A stretch of DNA of 10,564 nucleotides from Spirochaetota bacterium. Lineage in GTDB: Bacteria > Spirochaetota > JAGLSM01 > JAKPMW01. The notes beneath the pieces were generated by a model. That model was not told where the DNA came from. It saw only the letters and a program-made list of their open reading frames with translations, and did not search any database. The DNA lies in contig JAKPMW010000412.1 of the NCBI GenBank assembly GCA_029548715.1, positions 1 to 10,564 on the forward strand. Direction: 5' to 3'. A program made the translations under genes and the position numbers. Of this stretch, positions 1 to 5,952 are shown in pieces. Numbering within the stretch: position 1 is the first letter of the stretch; the number at the start of each line of letters is the position of its first letter.

Positions 1-405
1 TACTTCATCAACCAAAGATAGTTGTCGATAGATTAAAAATTTTTCAAAATTACACAAGATTATATATTCCGGTTTCTGAGCACCACTTCCAATAACGACT
101 TCGGGATTCATCTCTATCCAATAGTCTCTTGCCTGTGGAAAATGTTTTTCAAGATTAGTCTCAGATTTCTTCTTCATCTCAATTAAAACACCCGGCCGAT
201 CCGGTGGCGACCACAAGCAGTCTGCAAATTTTGTTTTGCCGGATTGAAATTTTATTCGGGCCTCAAGAGTGCCATTGGCCTCGATTAAGCCTCCATGGCC
301 AAAAGCTCTGAAAAATCTATCGCAAAACAATTGGGCTTCGCCTTTTTCATCGCCTTTCAGATTCGAGGCATACACTACAAATTCTTTCAAACTCTCCTGT
401 AGCAT
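1..405 (-). CDS. N-terminal part of an MmeI-like type IIL/IIG restriction-modification enzyme (cut by the window edge)
   Basis: The reading frame is open from the ATG at 405 to base 1 (135 codons) and continues beyond the window. The N-terminus resembles the MmeI-type N-terminal domain: a helical LKGDEKGEAQ segment (residues 16-25), then FCDRFFRAFGHGG, then a PD-(D/E)xK nuclease core with KFAD (Asp62), a strand VLIEMKK carrying Glu76-x-Lys78, and the later strand YIILCNFEKFLIY. In this family one large polypeptide joins this nuclease to an N6-adenine methyltransferase and a target-recognition domain, so it cuts and methylates DNA alone; those parts would lie left of base 1. AGGAG sits 8 nt before the ATG, and an in-frame stop at 409-411 fixes this start. 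The region is AT-rich compared with the rest, which suggests transfer. What cannot be seen is whether the methylase half is intact; some family members are methylases without cleavage. Confidence 0.88.
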   Translation of the reverse strand, partial: MLQESLKEFVVYASNLKGDEKGEAQLFCDRFFRAFGHGGLIEANGTLEARIKFQSGKTKFADCLWSPPDRPGVLIEMKKKSETNLEKHFPQARDYWIEMNPEVVIGSGAQKPEYIILCNFEKFLIYRQLSLVDEV

Positions 406-526
406 TGGCTACTCCTGTGTTGTAATTCATGATAATTCGGTAAAAGTCGATCCTTCTCCGAATACCAACAAAACAAATTAGAAGCACACAAACCATCCCG
501 TCAAATGCAACCGATCAGGCCGAATC

Positions 527-555
527 ATTATCCTGCACATCCAATCAAAAGTCAA
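527..555 (-). promoter_or_regulatory. Candidate sigma70-type promoter of the MmeI-like gene
   Basis: On the minus strand TTGACT (550-555) and GATAAT (527-532) are separated by 17 bases, each matching five of six consensus positions. It lies in the AT-rich gap between the nucleotidyltransferase-fold gene and the MmeI-like gene and would leave a leader of about 115 nt. This suggests the restriction enzyme is transcribed independently of the cluster upstream. Prediction from sequence only. Confidence 0.5.
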
Positions 556-612
556 TTCTTCACTCAATTTCTAAAGCATTTTCAAGTCATTACCATCATC
601 GGCCCCACATCC

Positions 613-1221
613 CTACAAGGGCAGGGCTTCCCATCTCTCACGTAAGGCAAATCTGTCGAGGACAGCCAGAAGTGTGGCGGGATCACAGGGTTGTTCAGAC
701 TTCATCAGCAACAGGCGGGGATACTGTCTCTTCAGGTTTGTCAGCAGCATCGAGCAGATCAGGTATTCGACCGAAAAAATCACGAAGCCGCCAGCGAGAC
801 GGACAGCTTTGACAGCGGCCTCACGGTCCACATGATTGGCCGACTCCAGCGGGAGAAAACGCAAATAGAGACTCCCGATTTTCAACATGTCGTCAGACTC
901 AATAGCCTCGTATGCCTGCGTCAGCCAGGCAGCAACAGCCCGGAATCCGTTTGCTGCAGGAAAGTGCCCAAAGATGTCGATGCCGACGGTCGGGATGGCG
1001 ACTGTGTAGTTGGACAACGCCGTGGCCCCACCGATCGCCCAATCCGCCAGCATCCCCCTCTTTTCAAGATCCGCCAGTATCGTGACAAGCCTGGTACAAT
1101 CGGTTTCATTGACCTGCTCAAGCAGCGGCTTCTTGTCAAAAATCCGTTTCCGGTTTACAAGTATGCGCGAGTCGCACATTTTTTCGGCAAACGTTCTGTT
1201 TTTGAATGATTCATATTTCAT
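613..1221 (-). CDS. Nucleotidyltransferase-fold (AbiEii/MNT-like) protein with a degenerate active site
   Basis: This 202-residue protein resembles the small bacterial nucleotidyltransferases related to AbiEii and MNT toxins. A helix precedes AIGGATALSNY (Gly64-Gly65, the hG[GS] nucleotide-binding turn), then the strand VGIDIF (79-84), a LRFLP strand, VEYLICSMLL, and a C-terminal helix ending RERWEAL, as in that family. The family normally has DxD (metal ligands) where this protein has Gly80-Ile-Asp82, so the first aspartate is missing and catalysis may be lost or altered. The N-terminal 50 residues (FAEKMCDSRILVNRKR) resemble the small helical protein often encoded just before such enzymes, so this could be a fusion; that is inference. 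The frame extends upstream to 1326, but that part overlaps the lipoprotein gene; the ATG at 1221 begins 37 nt after that gene's stop. No strong Shine-Dalgarno site is visible. Last gene of cluster B. Confidence 0.75.
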   Translation of the reverse strand: MKYESFKNRTFAEKMCDSRILVNRKRIFDKKPLLEQVNETDCTRLVTILADLEKRGMLADWAIGGATALSNYTVAIPTVGIDIFGHFPAANGFRAVAAWLTQAYEAIESDDMLKIGSLYLRFLPLESANHVDREAAVKAVRLAGGFVIFSVEYLICSMLLTNLKRQYPRLLLMKSEQPCDPATLLAVLDRFALRERWEALPL

Positions 1222-1258
1222 GGCGTGCTGCTCATACGTCGCAATGTCTGCGATGTCA

Positions 1259-1642
1259 TTACATTCTAATCCCAAGATACACCTGGACAAGATACATGCC
1301 GGTTTTTTTATCCTTTTTCCAGGCATATATCATCGGAATACTGCCAATCTCGCCTCGATCCTCGGCTTTGAGGTATGCATTACAAGCTTTCCAGCCAACT
1401 CCAAAACCTTCGCCAAAAATGTAATAGCGTTGTCCATGAGACAGCCGGTCGATGTTGATCGACTCGACACTCTCAAGCTGTACAACCTTGAATGTCTTGC
1501 CTGGTATTTTTAACTGGCTCGGTCCATGTTCTTGTGCAAGGTCCAACACTTTCTGCCGTATTTTTGAACCTCCATCATCCCCGAAAATCATATGGCATCC
1601 TGCCAAAACAAACATCATCCCTACAAGTATGACAAATTTCAT
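1259..1642 (-). CDS. Small lipoprotein of unknown function
   Basis: The 127-residue product begins with a short lipoprotein signal: Lys2, a hydrophobic stretch (FVILVGMMFV) and the lipobox LAGC with the lipidated cysteine at 16. The residue after the cysteine is His, not Asp, so by the E. coli sorting rule it would go to the outer membrane; the host may differ. The mature part is soluble and holds a YYIFGEGFGVGWKACNAYLK segment and a C-terminal strand-rich end (TGMYLVQVYL). AGGAGG lies 5 nt before the ATG at 1642 and decides this start over a longer frame to 1726. It lies 105 nt after the exported-protein gene and 37 nt before the nucleotidyltransferase-fold gene, all in one direction, so probably one transcript. 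I do not recognise the family; its role is unknown. Confidence 0.82.
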   Translation of the reverse strand: MKFVILVGMMFVLAGCHMIFGDDGGSKIRQKVLDLAQEHGPSQLKIPGKTFKVVQLESVESINIDRLSHGQRYYIFGEGFGVGWKACNAYLKAEDRGEIGSIPMIYAWKKDKKTGMYLVQVYLGIRM

Positions 1643-1747
1643 GATTTCCTCCTGCTTATTTGCTTTCTTGTTATCCAACCCTGCAAACTCCGATTTCCAG
1701 AATCGCAGGGAGTAAACATTCCTCAACCTCTTTCAAGTCATTCTTCA

Positions 1748-2242
1748 TCACTTAAGCGAGAGAAAATCAGAGGCAAAGTCATACACAAAACGCTCCTTGA
1801 AGCGATTGATGTAGACCATCTGGAAAAAGGCTTCGTGATTTCTCCAGTACTGGATCAGCAAGTTCCTCTGGCCAAGATCGGGCTTCCAGGTTGAATTAGG
1901 ATTTGTGACGGAATCAAGACCATTCCAGTATGCCTGTTCGCAGCCAGACTCGATACCGTAGCTTTGCATCCAGGCATCAAGACTTTGTGCGAGAAAGCAT
2001 ATTTTTGAAAGCTGCATCGGCTCGCGGCCGCATCGTTTGGCAACCGCACTCATGGTCTGGATCAATACCGGCATCATCCGCCGTGTTTCGCCATCGCGGA
2101 GATACTCTCCATGGACGGCATAGGCCCTGCCTTGCATGAAACGTCGCATGTCAAATCCGGGTGGCAATACTCCATCCGCAAAGACAATCGTCGAACAGAC
2201 ACAGACAAGGAATACCCCCGCAATACAACGGAACACATTCAT
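1748..2242 (-). CDS. Sec-exported protein of unknown function
   Basis: The 164-residue product has a clear Sec signal peptide: Arg5, a hydrophobic core to about residue 21 and a likely cleavage after VFA (Ala22/Asp23). The mature protein of about 142 residues is rich in Arg, Met and aromatic residues, has three cysteines (71, 82, 101) that could allow one disulfide, and no membrane segment after the signal, so a periplasmic or secreted product is expected. AGGAGG is placed 5 nt before the ATG. It is first in cluster B, followed by the lipoprotein gene, so both probably act in the cell envelope. A promoter candidate lies just upstream. I do not recognise the family. Exported small proteins beside lipoproteins are sometimes immunity or inhibitor proteins, but nothing in the sequence shows that here. 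Confidence 0.82.
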   Translation of the reverse strand: MNVFRCIAGVFLVCVCSTIVFADGVLPPGFDMRRFMQGRAYAVHGEYLRDGETRRMMPVLIQTMSAVAKRCGREPMQLSKICFLAQSLDAWMQSYGIESGCEQAYWNGLDSVTNPNSTWKPDLGQRNLLIQYWRNHEAFFQMVYINRFKERFVYDFASDFLSLK

Positions 2243-2265
2243 ATAATCCTCCTTTTTTTGTTGTA

Positions 2266-2296
2266 ATTATATCTTTAATCAAAGAAAAACCATCAA
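2266..2296 (-). promoter_or_regulatory. Candidate promoter of cluster B
   Basis: A perfect TATAAT (2266-2271, minus strand) sits 24 nt upstream of the ATG at 2242, with TTGATG (2291-2296) 19 bases further up. The long spacer makes the -35 element uncertain. Transcription would start near 2259, just ahead of the AGGAGG site, giving a very short leader. It separates the envelope-protein cluster from cluster A. Confidence 0.45.
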
Positions 2297-2301
2297 TGAT
2301 A

Positions 2302-2371
2302 CCGATGTTGTAGAGACGCCTGATTTTTGGCCTTCCAGCGTGGCCCAAATTGGGCATCACATCAACATCGG
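2302..2371. repeat. Nested inverted-repeat element between the two unknown clusters
   Basis: CCGATGTTG (2302-2310) and its exact reverse complement (2363-2371) enclose 52 bases that contain a 13-bp palindrome, GCCCAAATTGGGC (2343-2355), and TTGGCC facing GGCCCAA. The transcript could fold into a branched structure. It lies between the stop of the last cluster A gene (2498) and the cluster B promoter. There is no T-tract, so it is not a classical terminator. Each arm alone is near chance expectation in 10 kb; the nesting and location are what make it notable. Confidence 0.4.
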
Positions 2372-2497
2372 GTTTGCTCTTGTTGCTTGTAGTCTGCGGC
2401 CAAGATCTTACATGATTTGTTGGCAAGTTGCGGCGTCAATATATATATAGGCAGTTTGTCGTTCAAATGTTCACACTTTTTTGGGATTTTATGGATG

Positions 2498-2977
2498 CTA
2501 TTTCACAACGACCACTTCATAGTCACCATCATAGTATTTCCCTTCAAACAGGACAGCAATCAGGGATGCGTCATACAGGCGGACCGTATAGCACATTCCT
2601 TCCCGTTCAAGCTCCCCGTATTCCGAAGGATCAACCGTGGCAAGACAATCCTGTTCGATCATGCGAAACACATCCTTGACTGTCCGCACGGGATGCTCCT
2701 TCCTGACTGGCAGGATGGTTACAAGTTCTATCGTCTTCGCTTGAGCATCATGATTCAACACAAGCCCAAAACTCATACCGACCGAGTATACCAGGATTGT
2801 TTCGGATTCAATGTCCGAATCAATCAGGGTATCCAGCGCCTCTCTTGTCATTGTGGGAATTTTTTCATTCCATGACGTTTCGTCATGCGTCGGGTCATCA
2901 CTTGCACGACAGAACCCGTCGATCAGATCCGGATCAAGCCTGATCTCAACCCCTCGATAGATCTCTCCGGTATTCAC
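2498..2977 (-). CDS. Hypothetical acidic cytoplasmic protein (last gene of cluster A)
   Basis: The product is 159 residues, acidic, without signal peptide or membrane segment. It starts at a GTG whose first three bases lie inside GTGA, shared with the stop codon of the preceding gene, and GGGGG lies 5 nt upstream; this strongly suggests translational coupling. The C-terminal half looks like alternating strands (ETILVYSVGMSFGLVLNH, KTIELVTILPV, CYTVRLYDASLIAVLFEG, DYEVVVVK). The N-terminal 60 residues are polar with many Asp and Glu. I do not recognise the family. Its position at the end of an overlapping gene pair suggests that it binds, or acts in stoichiometry with, the upstream product. 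Confidence 0.75.
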   Translation of the reverse strand: MNTGEIYRGVEIRLDPDLIDGFCRASDDPTHDETSWNEKIPTMTREALDTLIDSDIESETILVYSVGMSFGLVLNHDAQAKTIELVTILPVRKEHPVRTVKDVFRMIEQDCLATVDPSEYGELEREGMCYTVRLYDASLIAVLFEGKYYDGDYEVVVVK

Positions 2978-3633
2978 ATGATCCCCCGTTTCTGCATCAG
3001 CAGCGCGTCATTGGTAGAGGCTGGTTTGCGGATAGCCCAGCGGAATGCATTGGCTGCATCAGCAGCCCCCTGCATCCAGGCCTCGACAAAGAGAGCAAGA
3101 CTCCCCACGGTGTCAATATGCATCAAGTCATAATTGGTGATTGTTTCGTGATCCCGGAAGATGGCCGATCTCGCATCGGGATGGACCAGCAGGAGAGCTG
3201 CCCTCTCCTGCTTTTGCGTGACAATCTCCAACATCCAGTCCGAAAATGTTCCATAGTCTAAAATTCTGTCCGGGTTGCACGGAACATGGCAGACCAGGAG
3301 ATCTTCAAGCGGAATCTCGGGATCGAGTTCGTGCGCCTCATCACGGCACTGAACCTGCTGACACATCCCGTACAGTTCGCGAAACAGAAGTCCCCGTTCG
3401 TGCAGCAGGTGTTTCAACCCGTCGTGACAGGCGAGATTTTCTTCCTCGGTCCGTTCGCGTGAGAAGACGGAAATAAGCGCGCTTCCATTGTCCTGTGTTG
3501 CCCAATCCACTTTTGAGAAATCATGCAAGTATTCGAACTCTCCGTACAGGACTTCTCCCGACAGGAGATGCAACCGTTTCCTTGCAACCGGAAAGGTCTT
3601 TGAAGCTTTTCTGACAAAATCCTTCCTGCGCAT
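2974..3633 (-). CDS. Hypothetical cytoplasmic protein (third gene of cluster A)
   Basis: The product is 219 residues. The ATG at 3633 is preceded by AGGAGG at a spacing of 7 nt; a longer frame to 3675 has no such site. The N-terminus is basic (RRKDFVRKASKTF, then ARKRL). A mid region is rich in Glu, Cys and His (HDGLKHLLHERG, CQQVQCRDEAHEL, VCHVPCNPD). The C-terminal part is helical with LALFVEAWMQGAADAANAFRWAI. There is no signal peptide, and the hydrophobic stretch is too short and polar for a membrane segment. The stop overlaps the next gene's start (GTGA), and the gene before it ends 50 nt upstream. I do not recognise the family; a metal site is possible from the Cys/His content but not shown. 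Confidence 0.78.
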   Translation of the reverse strand: MRRKDFVRKASKTFPVARKRLHLLSGEVLYGEFEYLHDFSKVDWATQDNGSALISVFSRERTEEENLACHDGLKHLLHERGLLFRELYGMCQQVQCRDEAHELDPEIPLEDLLVCHVPCNPDRILDYGTFSDWMLEIVTQKQERAALLLVHPDARSAIFRDHETITNYDLMHIDTVGSLALFVEAWMQGAADAANAFRWAIRKPASTNDALLMQKRGIM

Positions 3634-3683
3634 CACTCGCCTCCTCATTACAAAATTTATAACAGGACCTTTCAATCACACCA

Positions 3684-4175
3684 TCAGGCAATGTCGATTT
3701 CCTGAAAGCTGGCAAAGATCCTACCCGACTGTACATAGTAGGTAAAATGCCACTCCGTGTTGACTTCGAACCATGCCCATGTGTCGGGGTTTTCAACTGC
3801 ATAGCGCTCGATATCCTTGACGATTTGCTTGAATGCATTCCGTTCCATCGGACGGACCAGATCGGCCACGGGTCGGCCACGCTCGGTTTCGGTCCGGCTG
3901 ATATAAACCAAAAACACGAGATCAAGACTCAATGATCGAATCAGGTATTGGTCCCATCCAGATGTTCCGAAATCCTCGATCCAGAGCTGGCCCAGGGCCC
4001 GCGCGAGACAGCAGACAATATCGTTGCGTGACAATTCGGGATATTGCTGATCATACTCTGCCAAAAGACCACGGCCGGAATAGACCAAAAAGCTTCCGAA
4101 TTCTCCAAGATACTCAGGCTTCGGGACACACCTGTCTCCCTTTTGTGCTGTCCTTGCTGTATCCTCTGTCTTCAT
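3684..4175 (-). CDS. Hypothetical cytoplasmic protein coupled to the Cys/His-repeat gene
   Basis: The product is 163 residues. The ATG at 4175 overlaps the stop of the preceding gene as ATGA, with AGGAT about 11 nt upstream inside that gene; a GTG start at 4208 in the same frame is less likely. After a polar N-terminus the protein has EYLGEFGSFLVYSGRGLLAEYD, a helical DIVCCLARALGQLWIEDFG segment, a hydrophobic strand LSLDLVFLVYISRTE, and an aromatic-rich end (TWAWFEVNTEWHFTYYVQSG). No signal peptide is visible. I do not recognise the family. Overlap with the zinc-binding-type repeat gene suggests that the two products are made together and may form a complex. Confidence 0.78.
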   Translation of the reverse strand: MKTEDTARTAQKGDRCVPKPEYLGEFGSFLVYSGRGLLAEYDQQYPELSRNDIVCCLARALGQLWIEDFGTSGWDQYLIRSLSLDLVFLVYISRTETERGRPVADLVRPMERNAFKQIVKDIERYAVENPDTWAWFEVNTEWHFTYYVQSGRIFASFQEIDIA

Positions 4176-4420
4176 TGTTCGTGATATCCTGACGGGCTGT
4201 AGCGACACGGACCCTGATTTTCTGATTCACAATAAATGCAGCAATGAAACTCATGCCCGTGCTGGTGATGCCCATGGGGACTGAGCAGACAGACTCCATA
4301 GGCCCGGGAGCCACAAAAGACACAGCTATACACGCCCCCCGTATGCTCATGGACTCCATGCGGACTCTTGTCGCATGGTCCATACGCTGACGATCCACAA
4401 TAGATGCAAGCATCCGCCAT
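4172..4420 (-). CDS. Small protein of three 28-residue Cys/His repeats, probably zinc-binding
   Basis: The 82-residue protein is almost entirely three tandem repeats beginning at residues 5, 33 and 61, an exact 28-residue period. The pattern is C-x2-C-x7-C-x7-H-x-H with a conserved core C(I/V)(Y/F)C-GS-x-A-Y-G-x-C-x2-SP-x-G. Repeat 1 uses Cys5, Cys8, Cys16, His24 and His26; repeat 2 Cys33, Cys36, Cys44, His52 and His54; repeat 3 Cys61, Cys64, Cys72 and His80, with Gln82 in place of the last His. Three cysteines plus a histidine per unit suggest one Zn(II) each, as in short zinc ribbons or knuckles; that is inference. AGGAG lies 5 nt before the ATG at 4420. The stop overlaps the next gene. First gene of cluster A. 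I cannot name the family; nucleic-acid or protein binding are both open. Confidence 0.8.
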   Translation of the reverse strand: MADACIYCGSSAYGPCDKSPHGVHEHTGGVYSCVFCGSRAYGVCLLSPHGHHQHGHEFHCCIYCESENQGPCRYSPSGYHEQ

Positions 4421-4755
4421 ACGATCTCCTGTTTGTATTTATACGCGGGCAATCCCGGATACTACGGGACATGAGCGATTCCGCTGTCTCCAGGGACCAA
4501 GACCCGGACTATCTCGCCAGATCATTCCGAAGATTACCGGGACCTGCAGCATGATATAGGATTTTTTGGGTGAAAATATTCACTCCTTTTTCACTTTTTT
4601 TCTGATTGCTCCCATAATCGAGGTATCCTTCACTGTACGTGATACGAGCCAGGGTGTACGCTCTGTGCAGTGGCATGTGGAATTTTTTTCCGCTTTGGAA
4701 GCATTGCCGGGCATCATCATACAACCCGGTATCAAACATACACAGGATGGCGCCA
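4421..4755. other. Intergenic region between divergent cluster A and the pirin gene
   Basis: About 335 bases with no supported gene. On the minus strand TATAAA (4438-4443) could be a -10 element for cluster A, but it lies very close to the Shine-Dalgarno site and has no good -35. TCCCG (4453-4457) and CGGGA (4465-4469) form a small inverted repeat just upstream, a possible operator. Around 4570-4583 GTGAA and TTCAC face each other across AATA. A minus-strand open frame of 76 codons (4509-4739) has no ribosome binding site and is not called. No clear promoter for the pirin gene is seen. Confidence 0.4.
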
Positions 4756-5616
4756 ATGTCCTCGTATCGACCAGTCAGCGATGTCCTCAAGGCCCAGCCA
4801 GTCACCGAAGGCGCGGGCGTGCACCTGATGCGGGTCTTCGGCCACGCCGAACTGTCCCGCTTTGACCCCTTTTTGCTGCTTGATGACTTTCGCGGGGATG
4901 ATCCTGCCCTGTACGAACGCGGTTTTCCCATGCACCCGCACAGGGGCATCGAGACGATCACCTACATGCTCGAGGGTACCGTGGACCACCGGGACAGCCT
5001 GGGCAATGCAGGGACGATTGGGCCCGGTGAGGTGCAGTGGATGACGGCCGGTGGCGGGATCCTGCACGAGGAGATGCCGCACGGGGATGAGGCTGGCCGG
5101 ATGTACGGCTTTCAGCTTTGGGCCAATCTGCCCGCACAGGATAAAATGATGCCGCCCTGCTACCGTGAGGTGCTGGCGACTGACATCCCGCAGGTCCGGA
5201 CGGATACGGGGGGGCTTGTTCGTGTGGTCGCCGGTTCTTTTGCCGGAATCAGCGGACCCGTCAGGGATATCCTCACAGCCCCGTCCTATCTGGATGTCAC
5301 ACTCCCCCCGCGGGTTGAATTCGAGCATCCGGTTGAACCGGGTGATACCGTTTTTGCCTATGTCTTTGCAGGAGACGCTGTTTTCGGCGTCGAAAGACAG
5401 GAGCGTGCCGGCAACCGGAGCCTGGTCTCCTTCGGCAGGGGGCCCGAGGGGAAAATCCTCATCCGTGCCGAAGCCGACGGCGTCCGCTTTCTGCTGATCT
5501 CGGGTCGTCCCCTGGACGAACCGGTCGCATGGGGCGGACCGATCGTGATGAACACCCGGGAGGAACTGGCTCAGGCATTCCGCGAGCTGGAGGAAGGGAC
5601 ATTCATCCGCAGGTAG
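4756..5616 (+). CDS. Pirin-family bicupin protein
   Basis: The 286-residue product has the usual length and layout of pirins: an N-terminal cupin with FDPFLLLDDF, the signature MHPHRGIETITYMLEGTVDH (59-78), GPGEVQWMTAGGGILHEE (89-106), then the C-terminal cupin with VEPGDTVFAYVFAGDAVFG. The expected metal ligands His60, His62, His104 and Glu106 are all present, matching the spacing of human pirin. Some pirins have quercetin 2,3-dioxygenase activity; others bind regulators or metabolic enzymes, so the reaction here is unknown. The ATG at 4756 has AGGA 8 nt upstream; ATG 4747 lacks a site, and the frame to 4639 would add an unrelated tail. It is the only plus-strand gene in the left two thirds and is notably GC-rich, so it seems to be a separate transcription unit. 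Confidence 0.93.
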   Translation: MSSYRPVSDVLKAQPVTEGAGVHLMRVFGHAELSRFDPFLLLDDFRGDDPALYERGFPMHPHRGIETITYMLEGTVDHRDSLGNAGTIGPGEVQWMTAGGGILHEEMPHGDEAGRMYGFQLWANLPAQDKMMPPCYREVLATDIPQVRTDTGGLVRVVAGSFAGISGPVRDILTAPSYLDVTLPPRVEFEHPVEPGDTVFAYVFAGDAVFGVERQERAGNRSLVSFGRGPEGKILIRAEADGVRFLLISGRPLDEPVAWGGPIVMNTREELAQAFRELEEGTFIRR

Positions 5617-5952
5617 TATCGCAACTCATCCTGCACGAGGGTTGCGCCCGAAACCGCATGACCCGGATAGCAGTCAGACATGTGGATCATCCACCCCCAT
5701 GGCACGAGCAGGATTATCCCGTGTTCGTGAGGCACACACGCTCCCGCATGGTGCGTTTCTGCCAGGACACAAGAAGAGAGGGGGAGCGCGAGACCCGGAA
5801 GAGCGTCTCAGTGAATACCGTCCTATACTGTTGCGTCAGCCTCAACCGCAGCTCGCACCGACGCCAGCCTGCGACTTCCTGTCGCGGCGCCGGCACGTCG
5901 CCATTACCCTTCGGGCACTTCGCCATGGCTCGCGCGAGGGCGAAGTGCCCCC
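5617..5952. other. Intergenic region between convergent pirin and GNAT genes
   Basis: About 335 GC-rich bases without a supported gene; the open frames here lack ribosome binding sites and recognisable sequence. It holds a 13-bp palindrome GTGGATCATCCAC (5682-5694) and, at the right end, a strong hairpin described separately. No T-tract terminator follows the pirin gene. No tRNA-like fold was seen. Confidence 0.5.
5892..5950. repeat. REP-like hairpin element between convergent genes
   Basis: GGGCACTTCGCC (5913-5924) and its exact reverse complement (5939-5950) form a 12-bp stem around a 14-base loop that contains the palindrome CTCGCGCGAG (5929-5938). A near-identical direct copy of the left arm (GGCACGTCGCCAT, 5892-5904; 12 of 13 matching GGCACTTCGCCAT at 5914-5926) precedes it. 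It begins 2 bases past the GNAT stop and could end or stabilise transcripts from both sides. There is no T-tract, so REP-type element is preferred over intrinsic terminator. If REP, other copies should exist in the genome. Confidence 0.6.

Noticed and set aside
691..1209. Plus-strand open frame of 172 codons
   Set aside because: It lies opposite the nucleotidyltransferase-fold gene, whose protein has recognisable family motifs; the plus frame has no ribosome binding site or recognisable sequence.
1010..1513. Plus-strand open frame of 167 codons
   Set aside because: It spans the junction of two minus-strand genes with good start sites or motifs, so it is a shadow.
580..1742. TTTCAAGTCATT occurring at 580-591 and 1731-1742, each just after a gene end
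   Set aside because: Pairs of identical 12-mers are expected by chance in a window of this size, and nothing extends the match.
2245..2426. Minus-strand open frame just upstream of the exported-protein gene, suspected gene remnant
   Set aside because: It runs into the exported-protein gene in another frame, has no start signal, and I recognise no family in it.
2437..2450. TATATATATA stretch resembling the centre of an SOS box
   Set aside because: The flanks do not give CTGT and ACAG at the right spacing; it looks like simple AT-rich sequence after a gene.
4509..4739. Possible 76-residue minus-strand gene upstream of cluster A
   Set aside because: No Shine-Dalgarno site, no recognisable motif, and the open frame is continuous with the antisense shadow of the pirin gene.
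4732..5328. Minus-strand open frame of 198 codons
   Set aside because: It lies opposite the pirin gene, which keeps all metal ligands; long antisense frames are expected in GC-rich genes.
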